Shown here in pieces: positions 7,768 to 15,854 of a DNA stretch of 34,458 nucleotides. The stretch covers positions 1-34,458 of the forward strand of contig JANYLB010000018.1 of NCBI GenBank assembly GCA_025363815.1. The letters run 5' to 3'. Under the pieces are notes generated by a model, which had not been told where the DNA came from, searched no databases, and saw only the letters and a program-made list of their open reading frames with translations. Position 1 is the stretch's first letter. Each line of letters opens with the position of its first letter. Both the position numbers and the translations under genes were made by a program. This DNA comes from Actinomycetes bacterium (lineage in GTDB: Bacteria > Actinomycetota > Acidimicrobiia > IMCC26256 > JANYLB01).

Positions 7768-8226
7768 ATGGTCGAAGTCGGCCAGGAAGCACCCGGATTC
7801 ACGCTCAAGGACCAGACCGGTCAGGACGTCAGCCTTGCCGACTTCCGTGACAAGTCGAACGTGGTCGTCGTCTTCTACCCCTTCACGTTCACCGGCGTGT
7901 GCCAGGGCGAGCTCTGCGAGATCCGCGACGATCCCTCCGCCTTCGACACAGCCGACGCCAAGGTCCTTGCCATCTCCTGCGACACCCGCCACGCGCAGGC
8001 TCAGTGGGCCGAGGCTCAGGGTTACAAGTTCGGGGTCTTGAGTGACTTCTGGCCCCACGGTGCCGTGGCTAAGGCCTACGGCGTGTTCAACGACCAGCTT
8101 GGGTGCGCGAACCGCGCCACATTCGTGATCGACAAGTCAGGCATCGTAACCGCGATGTTCGCGTCGGCGAACCTCGCGACACCTCGCGCCAGGGCCGAGT
8201 ACACGGAAGCACTCGCGAAGTTGTAA
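7768..8226 (+). CDS. Peroxiredoxin, AhpE/BCP type
   Basis: Thiol peroxidase of 152 residues that reduces hydrogen peroxide and organic peroxides in the cytoplasm. FYPFTFTGVCQGELC contains the peroxidatic cysteine C45 within the conserved PxxxTxxC arrangement. The overall sequence (LSDFWPHGAVAKAYGVFN, RATFVIDKSG) is very close in style to mycobacterial AhpE. Unlike AhpE, which has a non-cysteine at that place, a second cysteine sits at C50, the spacing of the resolving cysteine in E. coli BCP. C70 and C113 are further cysteines. An excellent ribosome binding site, AGGAGG at 7757-7762, lies 5 bp before the ATG. It follows surE by 56 bp. Confidence 0.95.
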   Translation: MVEVGQEAPGFTLKDQTGQDVSLADFRDKSNVVVVFYPFTFTGVCQGELCEIRDDPSAFDTADAKVLAISCDTRHAQAQWAEAQGYKFGVLSDFWPHGAVAKAYGVFNDQLGCANRATFVIDKSGIVTAMFASANLATPRARAEYTEALAKL

Positions 8227-8239
8227 AGGAACGGAAGCC

Positions 8240-8530
8240 ATGAAGATCTCCGATCTGCTCGGTGAGGGATCAGCCTCCGAGGAACGCTTGGAAACCCAGG
8301 CTGCGCCGGCGGGTCCGGCACCGGTGAGCGCTCGCGCCCAACTGGCCGATCTCGCCGCTGGTCTGGCAGTCCCGCTGACTCCCCCGGTCGAATCCGGTGA
8401 GGCCGAATACCCGGCCGAGATCGTCGGGCTCGATCCCGTCGTCGACGATCTCCTCCCCGACCCTACGAAGCGGTCGAAGGGCTCGCCGCGCGGGTCTTCT
8501 CGTAGCGGTAGCCGACGCCGCGGACGGTAA
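8240..8530 (+). CDS. Small hypothetical protein overlapping regX3 3' end
   Basis: Possible protein of 96 residues, not recognised. It begins 13 bp after the peroxiredoxin stop with a GGAACGGAAG-like ribosome binding site. It has an acidic, Ala/Pro-rich N-terminal part (MKISDLLGEGSASEERLE) and a very basic Ser/Gly/Arg tail. Codon third positions stay G/C-rich like the neighbours, which favours a real gene. Against it, the last 68 bp overlap the convergent regX3 coding end, so the basic tail may be a by-product of antisense coding. No domain or membrane segment is visible. It could be co-transcribed with the peroxiredoxin. Confidence 0.5.
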   Translation: MKISDLLGEGSASEERLETQAAPAGPAPVSARAQLADLAAGLAVPLTPPVESGEAEYPAEIVGLDPVVDDLLPDPTKRSKGSPRGSSRSGSRRRGR

Positions 8531-9191
8531 CGATCCGCGCCGGGTTCGCCGGGTCAGCTTCGATCTTCGCCCGGAGACGCTTCACGTGCACGTCGAGCGT
8601 CTTGGTGTCTCCGTAGTAGTTCGGTCCCCAGATCCGATCGATCAACACGTCACGCGTGAGCACGCGCCCGGCGTTGGAGAGCAGCAGCTCAAGGAGCTCG
8701 AACTCCTTCAACGGGAGCGCGACGAGCGCGTCACGCACGAACACCTCGTGTCGGGCAACGTCGAGGCGAACGTCGCCGATCTCGAGCTGCTCGGAAGCAT
8801 CAACCGCGATCTCATCATCGGCCGGACTCCTTCGCAGGCCGGCCCGAACGCGCGCCACCAGCTCACGTAGTCGGAAAGGCTTGGTGACGTAGTCGTCTGC
8901 GCCTACTTCGAGGCCCACCACCGCGTCGATCTCGGAGTTTCGAGCCGTGACCATGATGATCGGGACTCGCGAACGGGTCCTGATCTCGCGACACACATCG
9001 ATTCCCGACACCTTGGGCAGCATCACGTCGAGCAGAACCAGCTGGGGATGCGTGGCGTCGAAGCGTTCGATTGCCGCGGCGCCATCTGCCGCGAGCACCA
9101 CGTCAAAACCTTCACGCTCGAGCGCCACCGCGAGTGCATCGCGGTACGACTGCTCATCATCGACCACGAGGATCGTCGGTCGTCCGCTCAT
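8463..9191 (-). CDS. regX3: Phosphate response regulator, RegX3/PhoB type
   Basis: OmpR-family response regulator of 242 residues. The receiver domain (1-120) has D11-D12, phosphoacceptor D55 in LLDVMLP, and K in VTKPF. The C-terminal winged helix (about 140-230) ends with the hallmark DVHVKRLRAKIE and VRGVGYRYE. It would bind PHO-box repeats such as those upstream of pstS. The ATG overlaps the kinase stop by 4 bp (ATGA), making it the last gene of the pst-senX3-regX3 operon. The operon context makes phosphate signalling the best reading; the regX3 name is by analogy with mycobacterial senX3-regX3. Its 3' end overlaps the small convergent reading frame at 8240-8530. Confidence 0.93.
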   Translation of the reverse strand: MSGRPTILVVDDEQSYRDALAVALEREGFDVVLAADGAAAIERFDATHPQLVLLDVMLPKVSGIDVCREIRTRSRVPIIMVTARNSEIDAVVGLEVGADDYVTKPFRLRELVARVRAGLRRSPADDEIAVDASEQLEIGDVRLDVARHEVFVRDALVALPLKEFELLELLLSNAGRVLTRDVLIDRIWGPNYYGDTKTLDVHVKRLRAKIEADPANPARIVTVRGVGYRYEKTRAASPSTAS

Positions 9192-10468
9192 GAAGCCTCC
9201 TGCATCGCATCGCTCGGAACCGTCGGCCGGCCGCTACCTCGGCCCAGCGGCGCTTCCAGTGGAAGCGTGAGAGTGAACGCCGACCCCTCACCCTCTCGTG
9301 ATTCGACGGTCACCTCGCCTCCATGGGCGTGGGCCACATGGCGGACGATCGCGAGCCCGAGTCCGGTCCCACCGGTGGCGCGACTCCGGGCCCTATCGAC
9401 CCGGTAGAAACGCTCGAAGATCCGCTCTAGATCACGAGACGGAATGCCAAGACCGTGATCGCGGACCGTGATCGCCACCCGGGGAGTCGTAGTCGGTCGC
9501 GTCGCTACCGCGGTGCATTCGATCGCCTGATCGGCGCCGGAGTATTTCACCGCGTTGTCCAAGAGGTTGGTCAGCGCGCTCACGAGCTGGCGGTGATCGC
9601 ACGAAACCACCAAATCAGAGCCGATGTCTCCGCAGAGCACCGGAATGCCGGCTGCATCTGCTTGTGCCTTCACCCGTTCGACAGCTTCGGAGACGATCGT
9701 CGCCACCGGGGTCGGCTCCCGCGTAGGAGCTTCCTGGGCCTCGATCAGGCTGAGGTCCAACAGGTCGTCGACAATCCGAGCCAGGCGGTCGGCTTCGCGC
9801 AGCACCCGCTCCGCGAGCTGGTGCATCACGACCGGATCGACGCCGACAGACATCGTCTCGGCGAGCAGTGCGAGCGCGCCGATGGGCGTCTTGAGCTCAT
9901 GGCTCACGTTCGCGACGAAGTCGCGGCGCACGCTCTCGGTACGCCGGGTCTCGGAGACGTCACGGATGTACGCGACCGCGCCGAACACGCCTGCACCGGA
10001 GCGCAACGGAACCGAGCGAACCGACAACACTTCCCGCGGGGGACCGAACAACGTGAGCTCGCGATGACCGCCCTCGCCTTCGCCGGCCTGTTCGAGCAGC
10101 TCTCCGATCGCAGCCTCGGCTAGCGCGTCGGCGTGACGGGCTGCGTGATACCGCTCCGCCGCCGCGTTGCGCAACACGGTGGTCCCCTGCGCGTCGACCA
10201 CGACGACACCGTCGTCGTGAGCCCGCAACGCCTCGAAGAAGCGGTCGCGATCGGCTTCCGCCAGGGTGGCCGAGATGCGGGCTTCCTCGGTGGTCTTCTC
10301 GGCGAGGCCGAAGACCGACTCGGTTCCTCCGGTCGGTGCTCTGCGATCAACGGCGTTACGCCCCGCAACGCGGTCGAGCTCGTTGCGCACAGAGCGGCGC
10401 GATCGCCAGACCAAAACCAACGCGACCATCATGACGATTACCACCGCGGTGAGAAGCACGGTCGTCAC
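9188..10468 (-). CDS. senX3: Phosphate sensor histidine kinase, SenX3/PhoR type
   Basis: Membrane-anchored kinase of 426 residues. A single N-terminal membrane helix (about 2-21) is followed by a basic stop-transfer segment. A PAS-like region lies at about 75-175 (DRFFEALRAHDDGVVVVDAQG). The dimerisation domain has phospho-acceptor H190 in FVANVSHELKTPIG, and the ATPase domain contains NLLDNAVKYS, DHGLGIP, FERFYR and GTGLGLAIV. The lack of a second helix and of a periplasmic domain fits SenX3/PhoR kinases, which sense phosphate through the Pst transporter and PhoU rather than a ligand. It starts at GTG 10468, sharing one base with the pstB stop (TAGTG), so it is directly coupled to the transporter genes. 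Confidence 0.93.
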   Translation of the reverse strand: MTTVLLTAVVIVMMVALVLVWRSRRSVRNELDRVAGRNAVDRRAPTGGTESVFGLAEKTTEEARISATLAEADRDRFFEALRAHDDGVVVVDAQGTTVLRNAAAERYHAARHADALAEAAIGELLEQAGEGEGGHRELTLFGPPREVLSVRSVPLRSGAGVFGAVAYIRDVSETRRTESVRRDFVANVSHELKTPIGALALLAETMSVGVDPVVMHQLAERVLREADRLARIVDDLLDLSLIEAQEAPTREPTPVATIVSEAVERVKAQADAAGIPVLCGDIGSDLVVSCDHRQLVSALTNLLDNAVKYSGADQAIECTAVATRPTTTPRVAITVRDHGLGIPSRDLERIFERFYRVDRARSRATGGTGLGLAIVRHVAHAHGGEVTVESREGEGSAFTLTLPLEAPLGRGSGRPTVPSDAMQEAS

Positions 10469-11406
10469 TAGCCGAACCGTCCGGTGATGTAGCCCTCGGT
10501 GCGTGAGTCCGACGGCGACGTGAACATCAACTCGGTCTTGTCGTACTCCACCAGCTCGCCGTGTCGTTGGCCGGCATCGTCGAGCTCGGCGGTAAAGAAC
10601 GCTGTCATGTCAGACACCCGGGCGGCCTGCTGCATGTTGTGCGTGACGATGACGATTGTGTAGTCGCGCTTCAGCTCCGCCATCAGGTCTTCGATGCGGC
10701 TCGTCGCGATCGGATCGAGCGCCGAGCACGGCTCATCCATGAGCAGCACGTCGGGTTGCACCGCCAGCGCGCGAGCGATGCACAGCCGCTGCTGCTGGCC
10801 TCCCGACAGCGAGAGCGCGCTCTTCTTGAGCTGGTCCTTCACTTCGTCCCAGAGCGCGGCGCGGGTGAGCGCGCGTTCGATGATGTCGTCGAGCTTGCCC
10901 TTCTCGCGGTTGATCTTCGGGCCGTAGGCAACGTTGTCGTAGATCGACTTCGGGAACGGGTTCGGCCTCTGGAACACCATCCCGATGCGACGCCGCACCT
11001 CGGCCGGGTCGACCTTCGGCGCGTACAGATCTTCACCGTGGTAGTGGACGCTGCCGCCGACCCGCGCTCCAGGGGTGAGATCGTGCATGCGGTTCAGGCA
11101 TCGCAGCACGGTGGTCTTGCCACACCCGGAGGGTCCGATGAACGCAGTGATCTCGTTCGCACCGACCTCGAGGGAGACATTGTCGATCGCCAGTGACTGC
11201 CCGTAGTGAACGCTGAGGCCCGAGACCTCGAACACGATCTCACGTGACCTCTCGGGCACGGGCTGGGCGGCGAGGTCATCGGGGGCCGGCTCGCTGGAGA
11301 CGTCGTCCGCCCCTGGACGGCCCGTCGGAGCGAAGAAATTCGTCGTGATGGGCGCGTCACTCACGGTGGGCGTCACGGTAGCTGCTGAGGCATCCATGGT
11401 GCTCAT
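10468..11406 (-). CDS. pstB: Phosphate ABC transporter ATPase PstB
   Basis: ATP-binding subunit of the high-affinity phosphate importer. Walker A is GPSGCGKTT (residues 91-99), the Q-loop is [19 protein letters not shown], the signature LSGGQQQRL and Walker B VLLMDEP. The PNPFP block is typical of PstB. The 312-residue length exceeds the usual 250-260 because of an Ala/Pro/Asp-rich extension of about 55 residues before the ABC domain. ATG 11406 is chosen because it overlaps the pstA stop as ATGA. ATG 11397 is an alternative that shortens the protein by only three residues. The order pstA-pstB-senX3 with overlaps shows co-translation with the sensor. Confidence 0.97.
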   Translation of the reverse strand: MSTMDASAATVTPTVSDAPITTNFFAPTGRPGADDVSSEPAPDDLAAQPVPERSREIVFEVSGLSVHYGQSLAIDNVSLEVGANEITAFIGPSGCGKTTVLRCLNRMHDLTPGARVGGSVHYHGEDLYAPKVDPAEVRRRIGMVFQRPNPFPKSIYDNVAYGPKINREKGKLDDIIERALTRAALWDEVKDQLKKSALSLSGGQQQRLCIARALAVQPDVLLMDEPCSALDPIATSRIEDLMAELKRDYTIVIVTHNMQQAARVSDMTAFFTAELDDAGQRHGELVEYDKTELMFTSPSDSRTEGYITGRFG

Positions 11407-12290
11407 CCCTGCTTTCTGGCAGCCAGCATCGAGAACACCCTGGCGACAATTGTGAAAAGGAACACGAGCACAATGAGAGTGAGCGCAGCGCCCCATGCCC
11501 GATCCTGGGCGGCGGCAAACGGGGTGTTGGCGTTCCCGAAGATCTGAACCGGTAGTGCGGTATTGCCACCGCTAAACGGGTTCGTATTGGTCGTGAACGT
11601 GAACCCGATAGTGAAGAGCAACGGGGCCGTCTCCCCTGCCGCCCGGGCGACCGCGAGCAACGCTCCACTCACGATGCCCGGAAGCGCCGCCGGGAGCACG
11701 ACCCGAACGATCGTGCGGGCCTTGCGGCTTCCGAGCGCCATGCTCGCCTCGCGCTGGTCAGACGGGACGAGACGCAGCATCTCCTCCGTCGTTCGTATCA
11801 CCACCGGGAGCATGAGGCATCCGAGAGCCAGCGCTCCTGCGAACGCGTTCGTCTGCTTCGTCTCGAGCACGATGAACGTGTAGATGAAGAGGCCCATCAC
11901 TATCGACGGCACACCGGTCATCACGTCGGCGAGAAAGCCTACGAACGAGGCGAGGCGCGAGCGAGCGCCGTACTCCTGGAGCCAGATGCCGCCGAGGATC
12001 CCGAGCGGAACCGCCATCGCGGTCGCGGCCCCGGTGATGAGCAACGTGCCCACAATGGCCGGACCGATTCCACCACTCGGCGCGCGTGGGCTGTACGCGA
12101 TATCACCGGTGAGGAAGTCCCAGTTGATCACCGACGCGCCCCGGTAGATCACGTACCCGATGATCAGCGAGAGCGGAACCAGCGCGACGAGAAAGGCGGC
12201 GTAGATGAAGATGGTCGCCAACGCCGACTTCGACTTACGGAAGCTGCGACCGGCACCACCGGTGAGACGAGACGCCGCGATCGCGGTCAT
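11403..12290 (-). CDS. pstA: Phosphate ABC transporter permease PstA
   Basis: Integral membrane permease of 295 residues. A first membrane helix lies at about 25-50 ([20 protein letters not shown]), with several more following. The EAA-type cytoplasmic loop ([20 protein letters not shown]) contacts PstB. Paired with PstC, it forms the phosphate channel. The glycine/proline-rich segment after the first helix ([14 protein letters not shown]) is characteristic of PstA. Its ATG overlaps the pstC stop by 4 bp, and its own stop overlaps the pstB start. Confidence 0.96.
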   Translation of the reverse strand: MTAIAASRLTGGAGRSFRKSKSALATIFIYAAFLVALVPLSLIIGYVIYRGASVINWDFLTGDIAYSPRAPSGGIGPAIVGTLLITGAATAMAVPLGILGGIWLQEYGARSRLASFVGFLADVMTGVPSIVMGLFIYTFIVLETKQTNAFAGALALGCLMLPVVIRTTEEMLRLVPSDQREASMALGSRKARTIVRVVLPAALPGIVSGALLAVARAAGETAPLLFTIGFTFTTNTNPFSGGNTALPVQIFGNANTPFAAAQDRAWGAALTLIVLVFLFTIVARVFSMLAARKQG

Positions 12291-13285
12291 CGGGACGGGA
12301 TCCCGAGTCGACGGTCGGACCCGGCGATGATGGCTCGGGCGATCACGCCGACGATGAGCGTGATCACGAACAGCAACACACCGAGGCCGATCAAGGCGGC
12401 CCGCTGGGTTCCGACGGCCTCACCGAACTGGTTGATGATCACCGATGACATCGAGTCACCCGGGTTGAACAGCTGCGCGGTGATCTGGTTGGGGAGGCTG
12501 CCGATGAGCAGCACGACGGCGATGGTCTCGCCGATCGCCCGGCCCAAGCCGATCAGCACCGCGGAGGTCACGCCGCTGCGCCCATGGGGCAGCACCGCCC
12601 CCCGGATCATCTCCCAGCGGGTTGCACCCAACGCGAGCGCCGCCTCCTTCTGGGCCACGGGGGTGGTCGCGAAGACCTCGCGGCTGATCGACGTGATGAT
12701 CGGAACGACCATGATCGCGAGGATCACTCCCGCGGTCATGAAGCTGCGAGCCGACACCGGCGTTCCGTTCAGGAGAGCCCCGACGATAGGGACGCCGTGG
12801 AACATGTCGGCCAGGTTCTGGTAGAGCCCCAGCACGGCCGGGGCGAAGACGTACAGGCCCCAGAGCCCGAAGACGACCGACGGGATCGTCGCGAGCAGGT
12901 CGAGCGCGTACACGACGGGGCGGCGGAGTCGGCGAGGTGCGACCTCGGTGACGAACAGCGCGATCCCGAGGCTGATCGGAACCGCGAGCAACAGGGCGAT
13001 AACCGATATCGCCAATGTGCCGTAGACGAACGACGCGGCGCCAAACGATTGGGCGGCGGGATTCCAGTCATTCTTGAAGATGAAATCGAGGCCCTCGGCC
13101 TGGAACACCGGCCACGCCTGCTGGGTGGTCGAGTAGAGAATGAGGCCGAGAACAACCAGCACGAGCATGCCCGCGACCAGGGTGAGCCAGCGGAACGCTC
13201 TATCCGCGATGATCCCCGGAGGGCGTTCATCCGCGAGGCGGCGTGCCGGCGGCCGGGTCGGAGGAGGTTGGAGATCTAGGGCCAT
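12287..13285 (-). CDS. pstC: Phosphate ABC transporter permease PstC
   Basis: Integral membrane permease of 332 residues, with a proline- and arginine-rich cytoplasmic N-terminus (about 30 residues) and then a first helix (WLTLVAGMLVLVVLGLILYS). The FIFKNDWNP segment and the helix block GTLAISVIALLLAVPISLGIALFVTE are typical of PstC. EAALALGATRWEMIRGAVLP is the EAA loop that docks the ATPase. It forms the translocation path with PstA. It is separated from pstS by 59 bp that contain a strong hairpin, and its stop overlaps the pstA start (ATGA). Confidence 0.96.
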   Translation of the reverse strand: MALDLQPPPTRPPARRLADERPPGIIADRAFRWLTLVAGMLVLVVLGLILYSTTQQAWPVFQAEGLDFIFKNDWNPAAQSFGAASFVYGTLAISVIALLLAVPISLGIALFVTEVAPRRLRRPVVYALDLLATIPSVVFGLWGLYVFAPAVLGLYQNLADMFHGVPIVGALLNGTPVSARSFMTAGVILAIMVVPIITSISREVFATTPVAQKEAALALGATRWEMIRGAVLPHGRSGVTSAVLIGLGRAIGETIAVVLLIGSLPNQITAQLFNPGDSMSSVIINQFGEAVGTQRAALIGLGVLLFVITLIVGVIARAIIAGSDRRLGIPSR

Positions 13286-13305
13286 GAGCGGTCCGAGGGT
13301 GCGGC

Positions 13306-13330
13306 GGGGAGCGGAGCGTCTCCGCTCCCC
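13306..13330 (-). promoter_or_regulatory. Intercistronic hairpin between pstS and pstC
   Basis: A perfect 10-bp stem, GGGGAGCGGA (13306-13315) against TCCGCTCCCC (13321-13330) with a 5-nt loop, lies in the 59-bp gap. No T-run follows in the reverse direction. Such a stem could protect pstS mRNA 3' ends or partly attenuate the permease genes, giving more binding protein than transporter. Confidence 0.75.
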
Positions 13331-13344
13331 GACAGCGTATGGGG

Positions 13345-14448
13345 CTAGCTCGCGGGGATCACGAGACTGTTCAACTGGGCCTTCGCCTTGCTGAGCAGAT
13401 CACTGGACAACGGCGCGTAGTCGACTGTGGTCGCGATCTGCTGGCCGTCGCCGTAGATGTAGGTAAGGAAAGACTTGAGCGCGTTGCCTTTCGCTGCGCT
13501 CGTCTGGGTCTTGTAGACGAGCACGTAGGTCGGCGCGGTGATCGGGTACGCCTGGGCCCCCGATGTCCAGATCGGGTCGTAGCTGAGGTCTGGTTTGACC
13601 GTCGCGGCAGCGACTGCGGCCGACGCCGAGTCAGTGCTCGGAGCGATGTATGAACCCGCTTCGTTCTTCATCGAGGCGAAGCTCAAGCCCGCAGCCTTGG
13701 CATCGGAGTAGTCGATGTAGGCGATCGAGCCGGGCGTGCTCTTCACGTCGTTCGCGACTCCGCCGTTGCCTGCGTCAGCCTTGCCTCCTGGCCACGCGAT
13801 GGTCTTGTCGGTGCCGAGCGTCCAGGTGGTCGCCGCCGCCTTGGTGAGGTATTTGGTGAAGTTCGCGGTCGTTCCCGACGAGTCGGAGCGGTGAACGGTG
13901 ACGATGCCGTCGCCGGGAAGGTTGACGCCACTGTTGAGTACCGCGATGGCCGGGTCATTCCACTTCGTGATCTGGCCCTGGAAGATCTTGGCTGTCACTT
14001 CTCCGTCGAGCTTGAGCTTGCTCACTCCCGAGAGGTTGTACGAGACGGTGATCGGGCCGGCGACCGTCGGGAAATACAAAAGCGCGCCGCCCTGGTACTT
14101 CGCAAGGTCAGCCGCGGCCGGAACGCCGTCGGAACCGGCGAAGTCGACGAGCTGGGCCGCCAGATCGGTTTGACCCTTGCCGGAGCCACCCGAGTTCGTG
14201 GGCGGATAGATGACGGTGAGGTTCGGCTGCACCGACTTGAACTGATGGATCACCTCGTTGTTGTAGGCGGCCTGGAACGTGGAACCCGACCCGGTGATCG
14301 TCGCGGCCGGCAACTGCTTGGCGCTGCCGCCGGAGCCCCCTCCCGACAATTTCTTGTCATTGCTGCTGCTGCTACAGGCAGCGGCCGCGAGGCCGAGCAC
14401 GAGCACCGTGGCCATCAGCCACCGCCAACGGGGTGAAGTACGAATCAT
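13345..14448 (-). CDS. pstS: Phosphate-binding lipoprotein PstS
   Basis: Extracytoplasmic phosphate receptor of the Pst importer, 367 residues. The signal peptide RWRWLMATVLVLGLAAAACS ends in a lipobox-like AAAC with C25 as the lipidation site (alanine rather than leucine at -3), followed by a Ser/Gly linker. The mature part starts with TITGSGSTFQAAYNNEVIHQ and contains TNSGGSGKGQ and SDSSGTTANFTKYL, which are phosphate-ligating serine/threonine loops of PstS. In-frame codons upstream to 14595 would place about 49 unrelated residues before the signal peptide, so ATG 14448 with GGAGG nearby is preferred. It is first in the operon, with a PHO-box array about 140 bp upstream. Confidence 0.97.
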   Translation of the reverse strand: MIRTSPRWRWLMATVLVLGLAAAACSSSSNDKKLSGGGSGGSAKQLPAATITGSGSTFQAAYNNEVIHQFKSVQPNLTVIYPPTNSGGSGKGQTDLAAQLVDFAGSDGVPAAADLAKYQGGALLYFPTVAGPITVSYNLSGVSKLKLDGEVTAKIFQGQITKWNDPAIAVLNSGVNLPGDGIVTVHRSDSSGTTANFTKYLTKAAATTWTLGTDKTIAWPGGKADAGNGGVANDVKSTPGSIAYIDYSDAKAAGLSFASMKNEAGSYIAPSTDSASAAVAAATVKPDLSYDPIWTSGAQAYPITAPTYVLVYKTQTSAAKGNALKSFLTYIYGDGQQIATTVDYAPLSSDLLSKAKAQLNSLVIPAS

Positions 14449-14538
14449 GTGGAGAGCCCTCCTCGAGGGGGTATGGGTGAGGGCATCGGTACGCGCCGCG
14501 GATGCGGCATCACCGATTCCCGTGTCTGCACAGCGCGC

Positions 14539-14544
14539 ATCGTA
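14539..14544 (-). promoter_or_regulatory. Candidate -10 box of pstS operon
   Basis: TACGAT read on the reverse strand fits TANNNT. It lies 42 bp downstream of the last PHO-box unit and would give a leader of roughly 85 nt. The -35 region is weak, which is expected if an activator drives the promoter. Confidence 0.35.
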
Positions 14545-14586
14545 GGGAGATCCGACAACGGGGCAATGGCCGTCGGGCGACACCGA

Positions 14587-14614
14587 TGTGAACAACAGGT
14601 GAAGCTCGATGAAC
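14587..14614 (-). promoter_or_regulatory. PHO-box direct repeats upstream of pstS
   Basis: On the reverse strand three units follow each other: GTTCATC (14614-14608), CTTCACC (14604-14598) and GTTCACA (14593-14587). Each matches GTTCACC at six of seven bases. Spacing is 10 then 11 bp, the latter being the classic PHO-box period. RegX3/PhoP-type regulators bind such tandem units, so autoregulation of pst-senX3-regX3 under phosphate limitation is expected. The array may also serve the divergent phoU. Confidence 0.72.
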
Positions 14615-14783
14615 GACCCGCTTCAAAACAGCGTCGGAAAACGATTGTCGGCCCGGAGTGGCTCCAACAGCGGTCCGGGAAGTGATGAAAAGACGACACC
14701 GGGGTAAACGGAACCGCAACAGCCGGCGTCACCTTCGTTGGTGGCGTACACCGGCTGCGACCCTCGACAATGATGGTGCTGCC

Positions 14784-15515
14784 ATGACGACTCCCGAGTT
14801 TCCCCCCGAGCCCCCCCAGCCCGCGTTCCCCCACGAGGCACGCAAGGAGTTCTCCGAGAGCCTCGATGATCTCCGTATCGACGTGATCCGGCTCAGCGCG
14901 CTCACCACCGAGGCGATCGCCGGTGCCACCCAGGCGCTCCTCGACGCCGATCTCAGCGAGGCCGAGGCGGTCATCGAACGCGACGACGCCATCGACGGCC
15001 TCTACCACTCGATCGAAGACCGTTGTCTCCTGGTGCTCGCGCGCCAGCAGCCGATGGCCACCGACCTGCGCACGATTGTCACGATCATGCGGATCAACCA
15101 CGAGATCGAGCGCAGCGCCGATCTCATGGTGAACGTCGCGAAGACGACCCGTCGGCTCTACCCGCACCCTCTCGACCCCAAGGTGCGCGGGATCATCGAC
15201 CAGATGGGCGATCAGGCGTCGAACCAGACCCGGGTCGCCATCGACGCGTTCGCCGACGGCGATCCGTCACAGGCCGCCGCGCTGCACGATATGGACGACG
15301 CGATGGACGAGCTCGGCAAGAGCCTTTTCCGCCACATCCTCAGCTGGGACGCGAACTCCGAAGCCACGATCCAGGAGGCGGTGCAGGTCGCCCTCGTGGC
15401 CCGGCACTACGAGCGGGTGGCCGACCACGCGGTGACGATCGCAGAGCGGGTGCAGTTCATGGTCACCGGGACGTGGCCCAGCACCCCCGAGGACCCGCTC
15501 CCCATCGACCGCTAG
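14784..15515 (+). CDS. phoU: Phosphate signalling protein PhoU
   Basis: PhoU of 243 residues with two helical-bundle repeats. Each repeat carries a metal-binding motif of the E/DxxxD type (AVIERDDAIDGLYHSIEDRC and ALHDMDDAMDELGKSLFRHI), plus NHEIERSADLMVNV and ARHYERVADHAVTI, the conserved PhoU signatures. It couples Pst transporter state to the SenX3/PhoR kinase, keeping the Pho response off when phosphate is ample. An N-terminal Pro-rich segment precedes the first helix. ATG 14784 is chosen; upstream in-frame codons to 14658 would add about 42 arginine-rich residues unlike the family. Divergent from pstS rather than the last gene of the operon, so it can be controlled separately. Confidence 0.95.
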   Translation: MTTPEFPPEPPQPAFPHEARKEFSESLDDLRIDVIRLSALTTEAIAGATQALLDADLSEAEAVIERDDAIDGLYHSIEDRCLLVLARQQPMATDLRTIVTIMRINHEIERSADLMVNVAKTTRRLYPHPLDPKVRGIIDQMGDQASNQTRVAIDAFADGDPSQAAALHDMDDAMDELGKSLFRHILSWDANSEATIQEAVQVALVARHYERVADHAVTIAERVQFMVTGTWPSTPEDPLPIDR

Positions 15516-15516
15516 C

Positions 15517-15792
15517 TCAGCTCGTCGCCTCTTCGTAGCCGAGGTCCCACTCGAGAATGAGGTTCTCGCGCTCGGCGTCGCGCGCCACACGTTCGCGGTT
15601 GCGGCGAAACTGCGGGTCGTGCGGTGGGAGCAGCTGGAGTCGGGCGAGCGCCCGCTCACGGAAGCCGTCGACCACCTGACGATCGCCGAAGACGCCGCGG
15701 ACCTCCCAATGGGGCGAGACGGGCCCCATGTACACGACCTTGATGTGGCCCTTCGGGGGAAGCTGCTCGAGCTCCTCTGGTTCGGTACTCAT
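15517..15792 (-). CDS. Small conserved-looking hypothetical protein
   Basis: Protein of 91 residues that I do not recognise. It begins MSTEPEELEQLPPKGHIKVV, continues through a YMGPVSPHWEVRGVFGDRQVV segment and ends in charged helices rich in Arg and Glu. There is no signal peptide, membrane helix or cysteine. An AGGAG ribosome binding site lies 4 bp before the ATG. It ends one base from the convergent phoU stop and starts 62 bp downstream of the HtrA-like gene on the same strand, so it may be co-transcribed with it. Codon use matches the surroundings. Confidence 0.75.
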   Translation of the reverse strand: MSTEPEELEQLPPKGHIKVVYMGPVSPHWEVRGVFGDRQVVDGFRERALARLQLLPPHDPQFRRNRERVARDAERENLILEWDLGYEEATS

Positions 15793-15854
15793 GAGACTCC
15801 TAGAGCCATCGCGACCAAGCGCCCACTCTACCCGGGGGCATGGGGAACGGGCGT

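Larger units (their letters stand above)
14449..14783. other. pstS-phoU divergent intergenic region
   Basis: This is the only stretch over 300 bp without a gene. It holds the PHO-box repeats (14587-14614) and a candidate pstS -10 box (14539-14544). Nothing in it looks coding: in-frame upstream extensions of both genes exist but have no family counterpart. I see no clear riboswitch or repeat. Confidence 0.7.

Noticed and set aside
14449..14595. In-frame 49-codon upstream extension of pstS
   Set aside because: It would place unrelated residues before the lipoprotein signal peptide and would run through the promoter region.
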